A stretch of DNA of 64,000 nucleotides from Moritella sp. Urea-trap-13 (GTDB lineage Bacteria; Pseudomonadota; Gammaproteobacteria; Enterobacterales; Moritellaceae), in contig NZ_PJCA01000031.1 of assembly GCF_002836355.1 (NCBI RefSeq), positions 1,054,001-1,118,000 on the forward strand. The letters are read 5' to 3'. Shown piece after piece: positions 1 through 8,756 of the stretch (within the stretch, counting starts at the first letter, position 1; every line of letters starts with the position of its first letter). The notes under the pieces are model-generated. The model saw only the letters and a list, made by a program, of their open reading frames with translations. It was not told where the DNA came from and made no database searches. Both the position numbers and the translations under genes were made by a program.

Positions 1-2369
1 GTCTTAATTTAGTCCCCACTCCAGTATATAAAGATTTAAGAACCAATGAAGACTCATTAACCTTGGTGCAAAAACACCAATTCGCCGATGTTGTTATCGC
101 CACAGACCTAAATATTAAAACCATCGTTGATAGCTTAAAATCTTCCGATCTTAGCCATGACGCAATACGGATATTATTTGGTGACCAAGGACAATTCATC
201 ATTTATCACAATAACGATAGCCGCTTTTCTAATATTAATAATACTTCTGATACTGATACTGATACTGATACTGATACTGATATGGCGAGCCTGTTACAAA
301 AAGATCAATTTAAGCAGATCGTGCGTAATAATCTGAATAAAAATAAACTTTTTACTTTTGATTTCAAAGGCGAAAAATGGTTAGCACAAAGCCACAAGAT
401 TGGTTTTTTTCAAGGTAACAAAGCGCATCTTATTATTGCTGTACCCAAGAATAGTATCTTAGCACCGTCCAAGAAGATGCTTAAAGAAACCATGCTGATG
501 TTGGTTTCAATCGGATTTTTATTTATTCCACTAAGCTGGTTTTTCGCGCGAGTATTAACACGACCACTACGCACGTTATCAGAGCAAATTAAACAGGTAA
601 CCGCCTTAGATGTTTCAGAAACCACAACAACGCTCTCTCATATTGACGAAATTGCCGATCTGCAACTATCCACTGCGAAAATGCGTAAAACGTTGGATGA
701 TTTTTTACGCTTGCTGACCATGCTTTCTAACGAACAGGATATTCATAGTTTACTAGAAAAAACCTGTTCGAAAGCCAGTGTCATGCTCGAAGCAGACTGT
801 GCTTTTGTGTATTTAAAATCCGCTGAGGATGACAGCATATTAGAGCCCTTTATTTTACATACTCAAAATGACAGTATAAATGCTGATATTAGCCAGTGCC
901 CTAACCTGTCGACACAATGGCCGTATGAAAAATTAAGAAACAATGTCAATGTTAAAGATATTCAATTTAATCTTATCCATCCAATGCTAAAAACAGCATT
1001 AGTTAAAGCTGGCATCCACCCAGAAAATAGTAATGTTTATACTTTAACGATCCCCTTGGTCGATCGCAGTGGTCACATTTTAGGTCTACTTGGCTTTAGT
1101 TACGACGAATGTCTTGGTGGAGATGATCTCACGCATGTCATGGGCGTAGCAAAAGCGTTATCAGACTTTGTATCACTGTCTTTTGAAGGCCAAGATTTAA
1201 TTGCCAAGCAAAAAGAACTGCTCAACTCATTTATCAAATTGATTGCTGGCGCGATTGATACAAAATCGCCCTACACAGGCGCTCATTGTCAACGCGTACC
1301 TGAACTTGCGAGTATGCTCGCTGCTGCAGCGTGTAAATCAACACACACACAATTTCGTAAATTTAATCTAGATTCAGAGGGTTGGGAGCAGCTCAACATC
1401 GCGGCTTGGTTACATGACTGCGGCAAGGTCACAACACCTGAATATGTGATAGATAAAGCAACGAAATTAGAGACTATTTACAATCGAATTAACGAAATAA
1501 GAATGCGCTTTGAAGTGCTTATTCGTGATGCGCAAATTCAAGCCCTTACGGCAATTTCACAGGGTGAATGTGCCAAGCAAACCAATAATATATTGGCCGA
1601 CAACATACGCCTAATTGAAGATGACTTTGCATTTTTGGCGAAATGTAATCTCGGCGAGAACGTGGTTGATGATGATGCGATTGCCAGAATAGAATCTATA
1701 TCTCAGCAAACTTGGTTACGTTTTCTGGATGATGAACTCGGACTTTCACCGGCTGAACTTGCCCAAAAAAACAGAACAGCTCCTATCACCTTACCTATAA
1801 TGGAGCCGGTGTTATCTGATCGTGCTGAACACATGATCTCACACATTGATAATTCATTGGAATTAGAGGCGCATTTACGCTTTAACATGAAACGTCCGCT
1901 ACAGCGTAATAACCAGGGTGAACTACATAACCTGATGATCCAACGTGGCACAATCAATGCTGAAGAGCGCTACATCATTAATCATCATGTGATCCAAACA
2001 ATTACCATGCTGGAGCAACTACCATTACCGCCGCATCTAAGCCGTGTACCCGAGATTGCAGGTGGTCATCACGAACAATTAAATGGCCGTGGTTATCCGC
2101 GCGGCTATCAAGAAGAAGAAATATCGCTTGAAGCACGTATATTAGCTATTGCGGATGTATTTGAAGCCCTTACTGCTAGTGATAGGCCTTATAAAACAGC
2201 CAAGTCGCTGAGCCAAAGTATTAAAATACTAAGCTTCATGAGTAAGGACAGGCATATCGATAGCGATCTGTTTAAACTGTTTTTAAGTTCGGGGATTTAT
2301 CTTGAGTATGCACATAAATACTTAAAACCGGAACAAATCGATAACGTCGATATTTCCGCGTATTTATGA
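1..2369 (+). CDS. HD-GYP sensor phosphodiesterase, 5' end outside window
   Basis: The frame is open from base 3 with no stop, so the true start lies left of the window and the in-frame TTG at 63 should not be trusted. The visible part holds the end of an extracytoplasmic sensor segment, a membrane helix encoded around 490-555, a HAMP linker, a GAF-like domain (about 700-1170) and an HD-GYP domain (about 1200-2300). The HDCGK core (1413-1427), the HH pair near 2065 and the GYP triplet (2091-2099) are intact, so by family knowledge it should hydrolyse cyclic di-GMP. Roughly 150 extra residues sit between HDCGK and the GTINAEER segment, where most HD-GYP domains are compact. The input signal is unknown. 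It appears to be transcribed alone. Confidence 0.9.
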   Translation, partial: LNLVPTPVYKDLRTNEDSLTLVQKHQFADVVIATDLNIKTIVDSLKSSDLSHDAIRILFGDQGQFIIYHNNDSRFSNINNTSDTDTDTDTDTDMASLLQKDQFKQIVRNNLNKNKLFTFDFKGEKWLAQSHKIGFFQGNKAHLIIAVPKNSILAPSKKMLKETMLMLVSIGFLFIPLSWFFARVLTRPLRTLSEQIKQVTALDVSETTTTLSHIDEIADLQLSTAKMRKTLDDFLRLLTMLSNEQDIHSLLEKTCSKASVMLEADCAFVYLKSAEDDSILEPFILHTQNDSINADISQCPNLSTQWPYEKLRNNVNVKDIQFNLIHPMLKTALVKAGIHPENSNVYTLTIPLVDRSGHILGLLGFSYDECLGGDDLTHVMGVAKALSDFVSLSFEGQDLIAKQKELLNSFIKLIAGAIDTKSPYTGAHCQRVPELASMLAAAACKSTHTQFRKFNLDSEGWEQLNIAAWLHDCGKVTTPEYVIDKATKLETIYNRINEIRMRFEVLIRDAQIQALTAISQGECAKQTNNILADNIRLIEDDFAFLAKCNLGENVVDDDAIARIESISQQTWLRFLDDELGLSPAELAQKNRTAPITLPIMEPVLSDRAEHMISHIDNSLELEAHLRFNMKRPLQRNNQGELHNLMIQRGTINAEERYIINHHVIQTITMLEQLPLPPHLSRVPEIAGGHHEQLNGRGYPRGYQEEEISLEARILAIADVFEALTASDRPYKTAKSLSQSIKILSFMSKDRHIDSDLFKLFLSSGIYLEYAHKYLKPEQIDNVDISAYL
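247..282 (+). repeat. In-frame hexanucleotide repeat (CTGATA)x6
   Basis: Six perfect copies of CTGATA encode an alternating Thr-Asp run in the sensor part of the HD-GYP protein. The unit length is a multiple of three, so copy changes would alter linker length without shifting the frame. Confidence 0.95.
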
Positions 2370-2487
2370 TGATATTAATTATTTAAGCAGTACGATGGAT
2401 GCAGTAAATTAGACGAAAGAATAAGAAAGATAAGAGCTGAACAAAGAGAATAGAGAGAATAGAGAATTTTTTGTTTCAGAAACTAAA

Positions 2488-2511
2488 ACGCCATCTATAA
2501 ATAGATGGCGT
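2488..2511. terminator. Perfect 10-bp hairpin, possible terminator
   Basis: ACGCCATCTA, a TAAA loop, then TAGATGGCGT form a perfect stem-loop 118 bases after the HD-GYP stop. There is no T-run on the plus side. On the minus strand the hairpin is followed by TTTAGTTT, so it could end either the HD-GYP transcript or a minus-strand transcript carrying the 27-codon ORF next to it. The rest of 2370-2878 shows purine-rich sequence (2400-2465) and no other convincing gene. Confidence 0.5.
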
Positions 2512-2532
2512 CAAATTATGAATTCCTAGATA

Positions 2533-2616
2533 TTAGTAGCCTAAATGTCTTGGGTAAGTGAATTTTAAGTTATATAAATCACCAAAAACAGGAGTTGCAG
2601 GTACTGAATTTTTCAT
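2533..2616 (-). CDS. Possible 27-aa small protein
   Basis: I do not recognise it. An ATG at 2616 is preceded at 5 bases by AAGGTGA, a strong Shine-Dalgarno site. The ORF runs 27 codons (starts MKNSVPATPV, ends YPRHLGY) and a perfect hairpin follows it. The peptide has no membrane helix. A longer 64-codon frame (2579-2773) overlaps it out of frame and has no good ribosome site. It is possible that both are remnants of one frameshifted gene, since their ends could be joined by one frame change. Real expression is unproven. Confidence 0.3.
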   Translation of the reverse strand: MKNSVPATPVFGDLYNLKFTYPRHLGY

Positions 2617-2878
2617 AGGGGTCACCTTCTAAATCATTAATCAAAAATTGAACCACGTGGCTCAGTTGATCTCGGTTCCTTGGAGGCGGTTTAACGGACT
2701 CATCCTTTGAGCATTTTTCTATCTTCTCGTTCAGAAGATGTGACCAATGTAACATAAAAAAACCATTACGCAAGCTTTCATTTGAAACCCATCACATAAT
2801 CAAACAAATATTCTAACCAAGACGTGACCTATAAACGTGACAGCCGTCATACATCTATCCACACCTACTAACATCTAT

Positions 2879-5800
2879 TCACATATTGCGACGATATTTA
2901 CCACCAACTGCATACAGCACGTCCGTCAATTGAGATAGACTAGCAAATGGTGCGGCTCCCATTAGCGCTGCAAAACTATTATTTGCAGAGTTATGATTAG
3001 ATAACAGCGCCACTTTCATTACAGCCAATGACAACTCACCCTGTTGATTGTTTTGCTGCTTGAATCCTAGTACTGCGTCTATTTGTTGCTGCTTTTTATT
3101 ATCACTACAGCGTACCAATTGATTCTCACTCAATGGCATCGAATCATGCGTATCCTCATCTCTGGACATACAATTAACCCCTACCATATCCAGCTTGGAA
3201 CTGCCTTTTAATTTTTCGTAATACATACTTTGCTGCTGGATCTGCGTGCGTTGATAGCCGCTTTCAATCGCTCCCAGAACCCCACCACGACGGGCTAAAC
3301 GATTAAATTCGCCATAGACAGCTTCTTCAACAAGGTCAGTTAACAGCGTTATCACATAACTGCCTTGCAGGGGGTTTTGATTTTTATTCAGCCCAAATTC
3401 TCGATTAATAATGGATTGAATGGAGAGCGCACGATAGACCGAATTTTCAGTCGGTGTGGTAATGGTTTCATCATACGCATTGGTATGCAGGCTATTGCAG
3501 TTATCACAAAGTGCGTAAATGGCTTGTAAGCTGGTACGTATATCATTTAAATCAATTTCTTGCGATTGCAGGCTGCGCCCTGATGTCTGAATGTGATACT
3601 TCAATTTTTGGCTACGTTCATTGGCGTTATATACCGACTTTAATGTCCGCGCCCATATCCGCCGTGCAACACGCCCTATCACGGCATACTCAGGATCCAT
3701 GCCATTACTAAAAAAGAAACTCAATCGTGGTGCAACATCATCAATGTCTAATCCTTGCGCTAAATAATATTCTAATAAGGTAAAGCCGTTAGCGAGTGTA
3801 AATGCCAGTTGAGTAATTGGATTAGCGCCCGCTTCACCAATGTGATAACCACTCACTGAAACAGGGTAAAATTTCGCAATGGCGTTCGCACTAAAGTAGC
3901 CTTGCATATCGGCCATTAACTTAAGCGCAAAGTCTAATGAGAAAATACACTCGTTCTGCGCTATCTCTTCTTTTAAAATGTCAGCTTGCAGTGTTCCTCT
4001 GACTTTATGGTAAGTCGCGGTTTTCAACGCAGTGTATTCATCCTCTAACCCAAGCAGTTCAGTCATTAACACCTGTCCAGATATACCCAGTAACTTAAGC
4101 CCTAAACCGTCATGCCCTTGCGGCAGATCACCACGATAAGTAGGCCGTTGTTTTGTGCTATTACTGCCCTTACCATTACCACGACAGCCAGAAGATAACA
4201 AATACGCTTTAGTGAGTTTGTTGGCTTTGCTCCATAGATTCTCTTGGGTTAAATACAACTCAACTTGTTGATCAATGGCGGTATGTAAAAACCATGCCAT
4301 GAGAATTGGCGCAGGGCCGTTAATCGTCATCGATACCGACGAGCTGGCGTCACACAAGTCAATGCCGGAATACAGCACTTTCATATCATCAAGCGTTGCA
4401 ATCGATACACCAGACATACCAATACAGGCAAATACATCAGGGCTTATTGCAGGATCGTGTCCATAAAGGGTATTTGGGTCAAATGCCGTGGATAAACGAA
4501 TCGATTTTTGGCCTTTAATTAAATAATGAAAGCGCTTATTGGTATCTTCAGGTAAGCCTTCTCCAGCAAACATCCGCGTGGGGTCTTCATCATTGTGCCT
4601 TTTCGGAAAAACACCCGCGGTATAAGGAAACTGCCCGGGGCAATTTTCATTAAGCAAAAAAGCGGTGATGTTATCCCAATGCCCCTCAACTGGTTTAGCG
4701 ACATGCGGTATCACAGTACCACTTAGACTAACAAAGTGATCTTTATGTTCACCATATGATTGATGAGAAGCGATGGTATCAACGCCCTCTTCAATGCGCT
4801 TTAACGCGAGCTCTTCATCGTCTCTAAACCAAGCCAATAAGGCATGTCTAAGCGGCACTGAAACCTGAGCTAAAAGTTTGTTATAACGTAAACGGAGCGG
4901 TGGTAATAACATTTTCAAGGATGCATCTGTGACTAAAAAACTATGTTCATCAGATTCATTCTCTATATTTGCTTGGGGATAACGCGCTAGCTTAGTAGGT
5001 AAACAAGGATCTCCGAGATCAGCTAACATTTGATAACAACTATGTAGTGCCCGTACTTGTTCTATTTGCTGCTGATTACTCTCGGACAGATCTGTGTAAT
5101 GGTTACAAATTGCGGTTAAATAATCCGAATTTTGTAACTTTAACTGACTTACGTTGAGTGTCCAATCATAACGGGGGTAGCGAGTTAATATTTGTTGGTA
5201 ATTTTTTTCGACATCAACCTGTGCGGGAAAAGGTAACTTAGTCATCAAGAATGCAATAAATCGGCCGAAACCATGATCGTTATAGTGGTTTGCTACCATA
5301 GGAAAGACAGGCAGTTCATTGTTAGCTAAATGCTTTGCTTGCTGGTTAAAACGCCATTGCTGTTGCACATCATTAAAAGCATCTTCACTACCTTGTTGGT
5401 CGGCTTTATTCAGCACCACAGCATCAGCATATTGTAACATTTCAATTTTTTCTAATTGGCTACTGGCACCATAATCCTTGGTCATTAAATAGAGGCTAAA
5501 ATCAACCATATCAACAATGGCACTATCACTTTGGCCTATTCCCGCAGTCTCCACTAATACCAGATCAAAGCCTTGGCTAATTAACATCGGCACACAAGTT
5601 TGTAAGGATTGGCTGACCGACACATTGGCTTGTCGCGTGGCAATCGACCGCATGAATAATCGGTCGTGCGGCAGGGTGTTAATACGAATACGATCACCGA
5701 GCAAGGCACCGCCGGTTTTTTGAGCGCTGGGATCTACGGCTAAATAGGCAATCTTAATATCTGGATAAAGCTGTAATAACGCCGTTAATAACTCATCACT

Positions 5801-6475
5801 AAACGTACTTTTACCCGCACCACCCGTCCCTGTTATCCCCATCACCAGCGATTTTTTGACTGGCAAGCGAGAAGATAATGCGGATGAAACATTAGCTTTA
5901 CTGCTAGAGCTAGAGCTGACATTGCCACTAGTAGTGCTGTTACTCGCCAATCGGTCTTGCTCAATTGCGGTGATTAATTGCCCCAGATACAAATCTGTTG
6001 CAGGCTTTACCCCTAGTTTTTTAATCCTTAATTTCGCTTTAACTTTGGGCTTAAGCGCGATTAAACGGCTTAATAAATCACTGATCATCTCGTCTAAACT
6101 AAGTACATCAGCACTGGTATAAACCCGCGAAACACCTTGAACTTCTAGTTTTCTCGCTTCATCTGACGAGATAGTTGCGCCGCCGCCAACAAATATCGCT
6201 GGTTTAGCGCCAACGTCGGCGAGACTAGATAATAAGTAACCGAAATAGGCATTATGCCCACCCTGATAGGAGCTCATAGCAATGGCATCAACATCTTCTT
6301 GTAATGCAGCGGTCACCACATCATGCACCGAACGGTTAATACCTAAGTGTATAACTTCAACTCCCCGCGCTTGTAATAACCGCCGTACAATATTAATTGC
6401 AGCGTCGTGACCGTCAAACAAACAGGTCGCAGTTAAAATGCGTAAGGGATACTTGGTTGAAGTCATTTTCATCAC
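2879..6475 (-). CDS. icmF: Fused isobutyryl-CoA mutase IcmF
   Basis: Coenzyme B12-dependent mutase interconverting isobutyryl-CoA and n-butyryl-CoA, fused to its G-protein chaperone. Domain order matches IcmF. First comes a B12-binding domain (about 10-135) with DGH at 21-23, whose His should be the lower cobalt ligand. A Ser-rich linker (about 178-203) follows, then a MeaB-type GTPase with Walker A GTGGAGKST (216-224), ETAGIG and NKAD motifs, then the large mutase barrel (about 580 to the end). At 1198 residues it is about 100 longer than the usual roughly 1100, partly because of the linker. The start is GTG at 6475, with the in-frame ATGs at 6472 and 6466 as alternatives; GGAGTGAAGAG lies just upstream. 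It lies 149 bases after the E2 gene in the same direction, linking valine breakdown to butyryl-CoA. Substrate preference was not derived from active-site residues. Confidence 0.92.
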   Translation of the reverse strand: MMKMTSTKYPLRILTATCLFDGHDAAINIVRRLLQARGVEVIHLGINRSVHDVVTAALQEDVDAIAMSSYQGGHNAYFGYLLSSLADVGAKPAIFVGGGATISSDEARKLEVQGVSRVYTSADVLSLDEMISDLLSRLIALKPKVKAKLRIKKLGVKPATDLYLGQLITAIEQDRLASNSTTSGNVSSSSSSKANVSSALSSRLPVKKSLVMGITGTGGAGKSTFSDELLTALLQLYPDIKIAYLAVDPSAQKTGGALLGDRIRINTLPHDRLFMRSIATRQANVSVSQSLQTCVPMLISQGFDLVLVETAGIGQSDSAIVDMVDFSLYLMTKDYGASSQLEKIEMLQYADAVVLNKADQQGSEDAFNDVQQQWRFNQQAKHLANNELPVFPMVANHYNDHGFGRFIAFLMTKLPFPAQVDVEKNYQQILTRYPRYDWTLNVSQLKLQNSDYLTAICNHYTDLSESNQQQIEQVRALHSCYQMLADLGDPCLPTKLARYPQANIENESDEHSFLVTDASLKMLLPPLRLRYNKLLAQVSVPLRHALLAWFRDDEELALKRIEEGVDTIASHQSYGEHKDHFVSLSGTVIPHVAKPVEGHWDNITAFLLNENCPGQFPYTAGVFPKRHNDEDPTRMFAGEGLPEDTNKRFHYLIKGQKSIRLSTAFDPNTLYGHDPAISPDVFACIGMSGVSIATLDDMKVLYSGIDLCDASSSVSMTINGPAPILMAWFLHTAIDQQVELYLTQENLWSKANKLTKAYLLSSGCRGNGKGSNSTKQRPTYRGDLPQGHDGLGLKLLGISGQVLMTELLGLEDEYTALKTATYHKVRGTLQADILKEEIAQNECIFSLDFALKLMADMQGYFSANAIAKFYPVSVSGYHIGEAGANPITQLAFTLANGFTLLEYYLAQGLDIDDVAPRLSFFFSNGMDPEYAVIGRVARRIWARTLKSVYNANERSQKLKYHIQTSGRSLQSQEIDLNDIRTSLQAIYALCDNCNSLHTNAYDETITTPTENSVYRALSIQSIINREFGLNKNQNPLQGSYVITLLTDLVEEAVYGEFNRLARRGGVLGAIESGYQRTQIQQQSMYYEKLKGSSKLDMVGVNCMSRDEDTHDSMPLSENQLVRCSDNKKQQQIDAVLGFKQQNNQQGELSLAVMKVALLSNHNSANNSFAALMGAAPFASLSQLTDVLYAVGGKYRRNM

Positions 6476-6486
6476 TCTTCACTCCG

Positions 6487-6504
6487 CACTTTTTATAAAA
6501 AGTG
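6487..6504. promoter_or_regulatory. Perfect 18-bp palindrome upstream of icmF
   Basis: CACTTTTTATAAAAAGTG is perfectly palindromic and ends 12 bases before the icmF start. A second inverted repeat, TGTAA-N6-TTACA, lies at 6519-6534. Both are in the 149-base spacer between the E2 gene and icmF, so icmF may have its own operator. No regulator can be named. Confidence 0.45.
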
Positions 6505-6624
6505 TTATAAAAGATTGCTGTAAACATTGTTACAAAAGGTTTTCTAAAACAGTGTCATAAAGCAGATTATAAAACATCACTGTGAAGCATGGCTGTAAAA
6601 GCTCGCAACCACAGGGTGCTTGAA

Positions 6625-7779
6625 TTAGCTTTCCAGTGCGAGATCAGCCATTAATACCGCTAGAAATCGAGCGGCTTCACCACCTGTAATAGATCTGTGG
6701 TCAAATGTTAAGGACAAAGGTAATAAGGTACGCTCAACAACACCGGACTGTTCATCAGCCTTCTTAGCAAAGAGTAGTTGTTGAAATAAGCGTCCAGTAC
6801 CCAATATTGCAACGGTCGGCGGCATTACAATCGGGTTGGCATATTTACCCACCATACTGCCAAAATTAGATAAGGTGATGGTATTGCCACGTAGGTCATC
6901 CGCTGCTATTTTTCGTTGTGACACGAGCTCTTTCAGGGTATTAATTTTATCGCGCATCTCTTGTGGAGTGTAGCTTTGAGCATCCCGGATCACCGGTACA
7001 AACAAGCCATCTTGCGTATCAACCGCTAAGCCTAAATGCATGGGTTGGATAATTCGTCGACCAATAGCGTGGCTGTCATACCAAGCGTTTAATGTCGGCT
7101 CAGTTTCACAAGCCATTGCCATTGCACGAATAATGCGTACTGTAATATCACCTTGTGCAAACCAAATGGTAATATCAGCATCATCATGCAGTGTGACTGG
7201 AACAACTTCAGCATGGGATTGTGTCATGGCTTTTGCCATACTACGGCGCACGCCTTTCAGTGGCACTAACTCCCCGACATCGGCAAATATTTTAACCACA
7301 CGCTCTACATCAGAAGCGGTAATGGTACTATGCGGGCCTGAAGGCGTGACAATCGCCAAGTCGATATTATATCGGTGTGCTAATGCCCGAACTGCCGGTG
7401 TCGCTTTCACGCCAATACTGCTACCCGACACAGATTGCGGGGTTTCTTTTAATTTACCTTCGGATGTATGCAGCTCACCGACGACAGATGTCGATGCTTT
7501 TACTGGTGCGGTTTTTTCCTCAGTTTGACTCGTTAATACCGCGCCCTCCTCCGAGAATTCCACCAGTGGATCGCCAGTGTGAATAATGTCACCGCTTTCA
7601 CCATACAGTTTCACCACAGTGGCGTTTTCAGGGCATGGGATCTCAACAATTGCTTTTGCCGTTTCCATCGACACCATTAACTGGTCAGCAGTCACGACAT
7701 CACCAGGTTTAATGAACCATTCAACGATTTCGGCTTCGGGTAAGCCTTCGCCTAAATCAGGTAATTTGAAAATATGCAT
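6625..7779 (-). CDS. bkdB: Branched-chain alpha-keto acid dehydrogenase E2
   Basis: Dihydrolipoyl acyltransferase core of the branched-chain 2-oxoacid dehydrogenase complex; it passes the branched acyl group to CoA. An N-terminal lipoyl domain (about 1-80) carries the lipoylated Lys in METAKA. A Pro/Ser-poor linker leads to an E3-binding domain (about 120-160, KATPAVRALA) and the catalytic domain with DHRSITGG near the C-terminus. At 384 residues it is short but complete for a one-lipoyl E2. Its ATG shares one base with the E1beta stop (TGATG), so translation is probably coupled. No E3 gene is in the cluster, so the housekeeping lipoamide dehydrogenase is presumably used. Confidence 0.93.
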   Translation of the reverse strand: MHIFKLPDLGEGLPEAEIVEWFIKPGDVVTADQLMVSMETAKAIVEIPCPENATVVKLYGESGDIIHTGDPLVEFSEEGAVLTSQTEEKTAPVKASTSVVGELHTSEGKLKETPQSVSGSSIGVKATPAVRALAHRYNIDLAIVTPSGPHSTITASDVERVVKIFADVGELVPLKGVRRSMAKAMTQSHAEVVPVTLHDDADITIWFAQGDITVRIIRAMAMACETEPTLNAWYDSHAIGRRIIQPMHLGLAVDTQDGLFVPVIRDAQSYTPQEMRDKINTLKELVSQRKIAADDLRGNTITLSNFGSMVGKYANPIVMPPTVAILGTGRLFQQLLFAKKADEQSGVVERTLLPLSLTFDHRSITGGEAARFLAVLMADLALES

Positions 7780-8756
7780 CAGAACTCCATGACGTTGTTA
7801 ACGGCGGTAATAATTTGTTCAACACTGGGCATATAATATTTTTCCATTTTAGCCAGTGGCATAATAGTGTCATAACCGGTTACGCGCATTACCGGTGCTA
7901 ATAATGTCATTAACCCTTCTTCAGCAATAATGGCGGCAATCTCTGAGGCGACGCCGCCACTGCGCGCGGCTTCTGAGATAATCACACAGCGACCGGTTTT
8001 CGCTATCGAGCTTAATATCGTGGTTTTATCTATCGGTTTAATCGAGGCAAGATCGATAACTTCTGCTGATATATTCCGTTCAGCCAATTGATCAGCCGCT
8101 TGTAAGGTTTCATATAACATTGCCCCCCAACTAATGAGCGTCACGTCAGAACCTTCGCGCAGGGTGAAACACACATCCAACGGTAATGCTTGACCATTGT
8201 TGTCGACTGATTCTGTTTGTAATCGATAAATACGTTTCGGTTCAAGGAACACTACAGGATCAGGGTCGCGAATAGCGGCAAGCAATAATCCATAAGCGCG
8301 ACCAGGTGAAGACGGAATAACCACACGGATACCGGGAATATGGGCAAAAATAGCTTCGGTACTTTCACTGTGATGCTCTGGAGCATGAATACCGCCCCCA
8401 TAGGGCGCACGCAATACCATAGGGCAAGTTAAACGGCCGCGAGTACGATTACGCATCCGCCCGGCATGACATAAAAATTGATCGAAGGCGGCATAAATAA
8501 AGCCCATAAATTGAATTTCGACCACAGGTTTCATGCCCTGCGCAGCTAACCCAATCGCCATACCGCTAATCAGTGATTCAGCTAACGGTGTATCAATAAC
8601 CCGTTCCCGGCCAAACTCAGCCTGCAAGCCTTCTGTAGCACGGAAAACGCCACCATTAGCACCAACATCTTCGCCAAGTACAATAACGTCCTGATCTTCA
8701 GCCATTGCATCAAATAAGGCGTTATTGACCGCATCAATAAGTGTCATGTCCTTCAT
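7779..8756 (-). CDS. bkdA2: Branched-chain alpha-keto acid dehydrogenase E1 beta
   Basis: Beta subunit of the thiamine-diphosphate E1 of BCKDH. At 325 residues it has the family length. It shows the conserved N-terminal GEDVGANGGVFRAT stretch (about 28-41), the pyrimidine-domain ETP-type motif region (DTPLAESLISGMAIG) and a transketolase C-terminal domain (about 200-320). Start ATG at 8756 overlaps the E1alpha stop by four bases (ATGA), with AGGTGAAGA upstream. It works as an alpha2beta2 tetramer with the product of the preceding gene. Pyruvate dehydrogenase beta is the main alternative, but the neighbouring leucine dehydrogenase and IcmF favour branched-chain substrates. Confidence 0.92.
   Translation of the reverse strand: MKDMTLIDAVNNALFDAMAEDQDVIVLGEDVGANGGVFRATEGLQAEFGRERVIDTPLAESLISGMAIGLAAQGMKPVVEIQFMGFIYAAFDQFLCHAGRMRNRTRGRLTCPMVLRAPYGGGIHAPEHHSESTEAIFAHIPGIRVVIPSSPGRAYGLLLAAIRDPDPVVFLEPKRIYRLQTESVDNNGQALPLDVCFTLREGSDVTLISWGAMLYETLQAADQLAERNISAEVIDLASIKPIDKTTILSSIAKTGRCVIISEAARSGGVASEIAAIIAEEGLMTLLAPVMRVTGYDTIMPLAKMEKYYMPSVEQIITAVNNVMEF

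Noticed and set aside
2579-2773. 64-codon ORF on the minus strand starting with TTG
   Set aside because: No ribosome site at the TTG or at the internal ATG 2755, and it overlaps the better supported 27-codon ORF; kept only as a possible remnant.
2879-6475. Methylmalonyl-CoA mutase instead of IcmF
   Set aside because: The order B12 domain, G-protein, mutase barrel in one chain is the IcmF arrangement; methylmalonyl-CoA mutases carry the B12 domain at the C-terminus.
7040-7528. 162-codon ORF opposite the E2 gene
   Set aside because: Antisense shadow of a clearly conserved gene, without ribosome site or recognisable protein.
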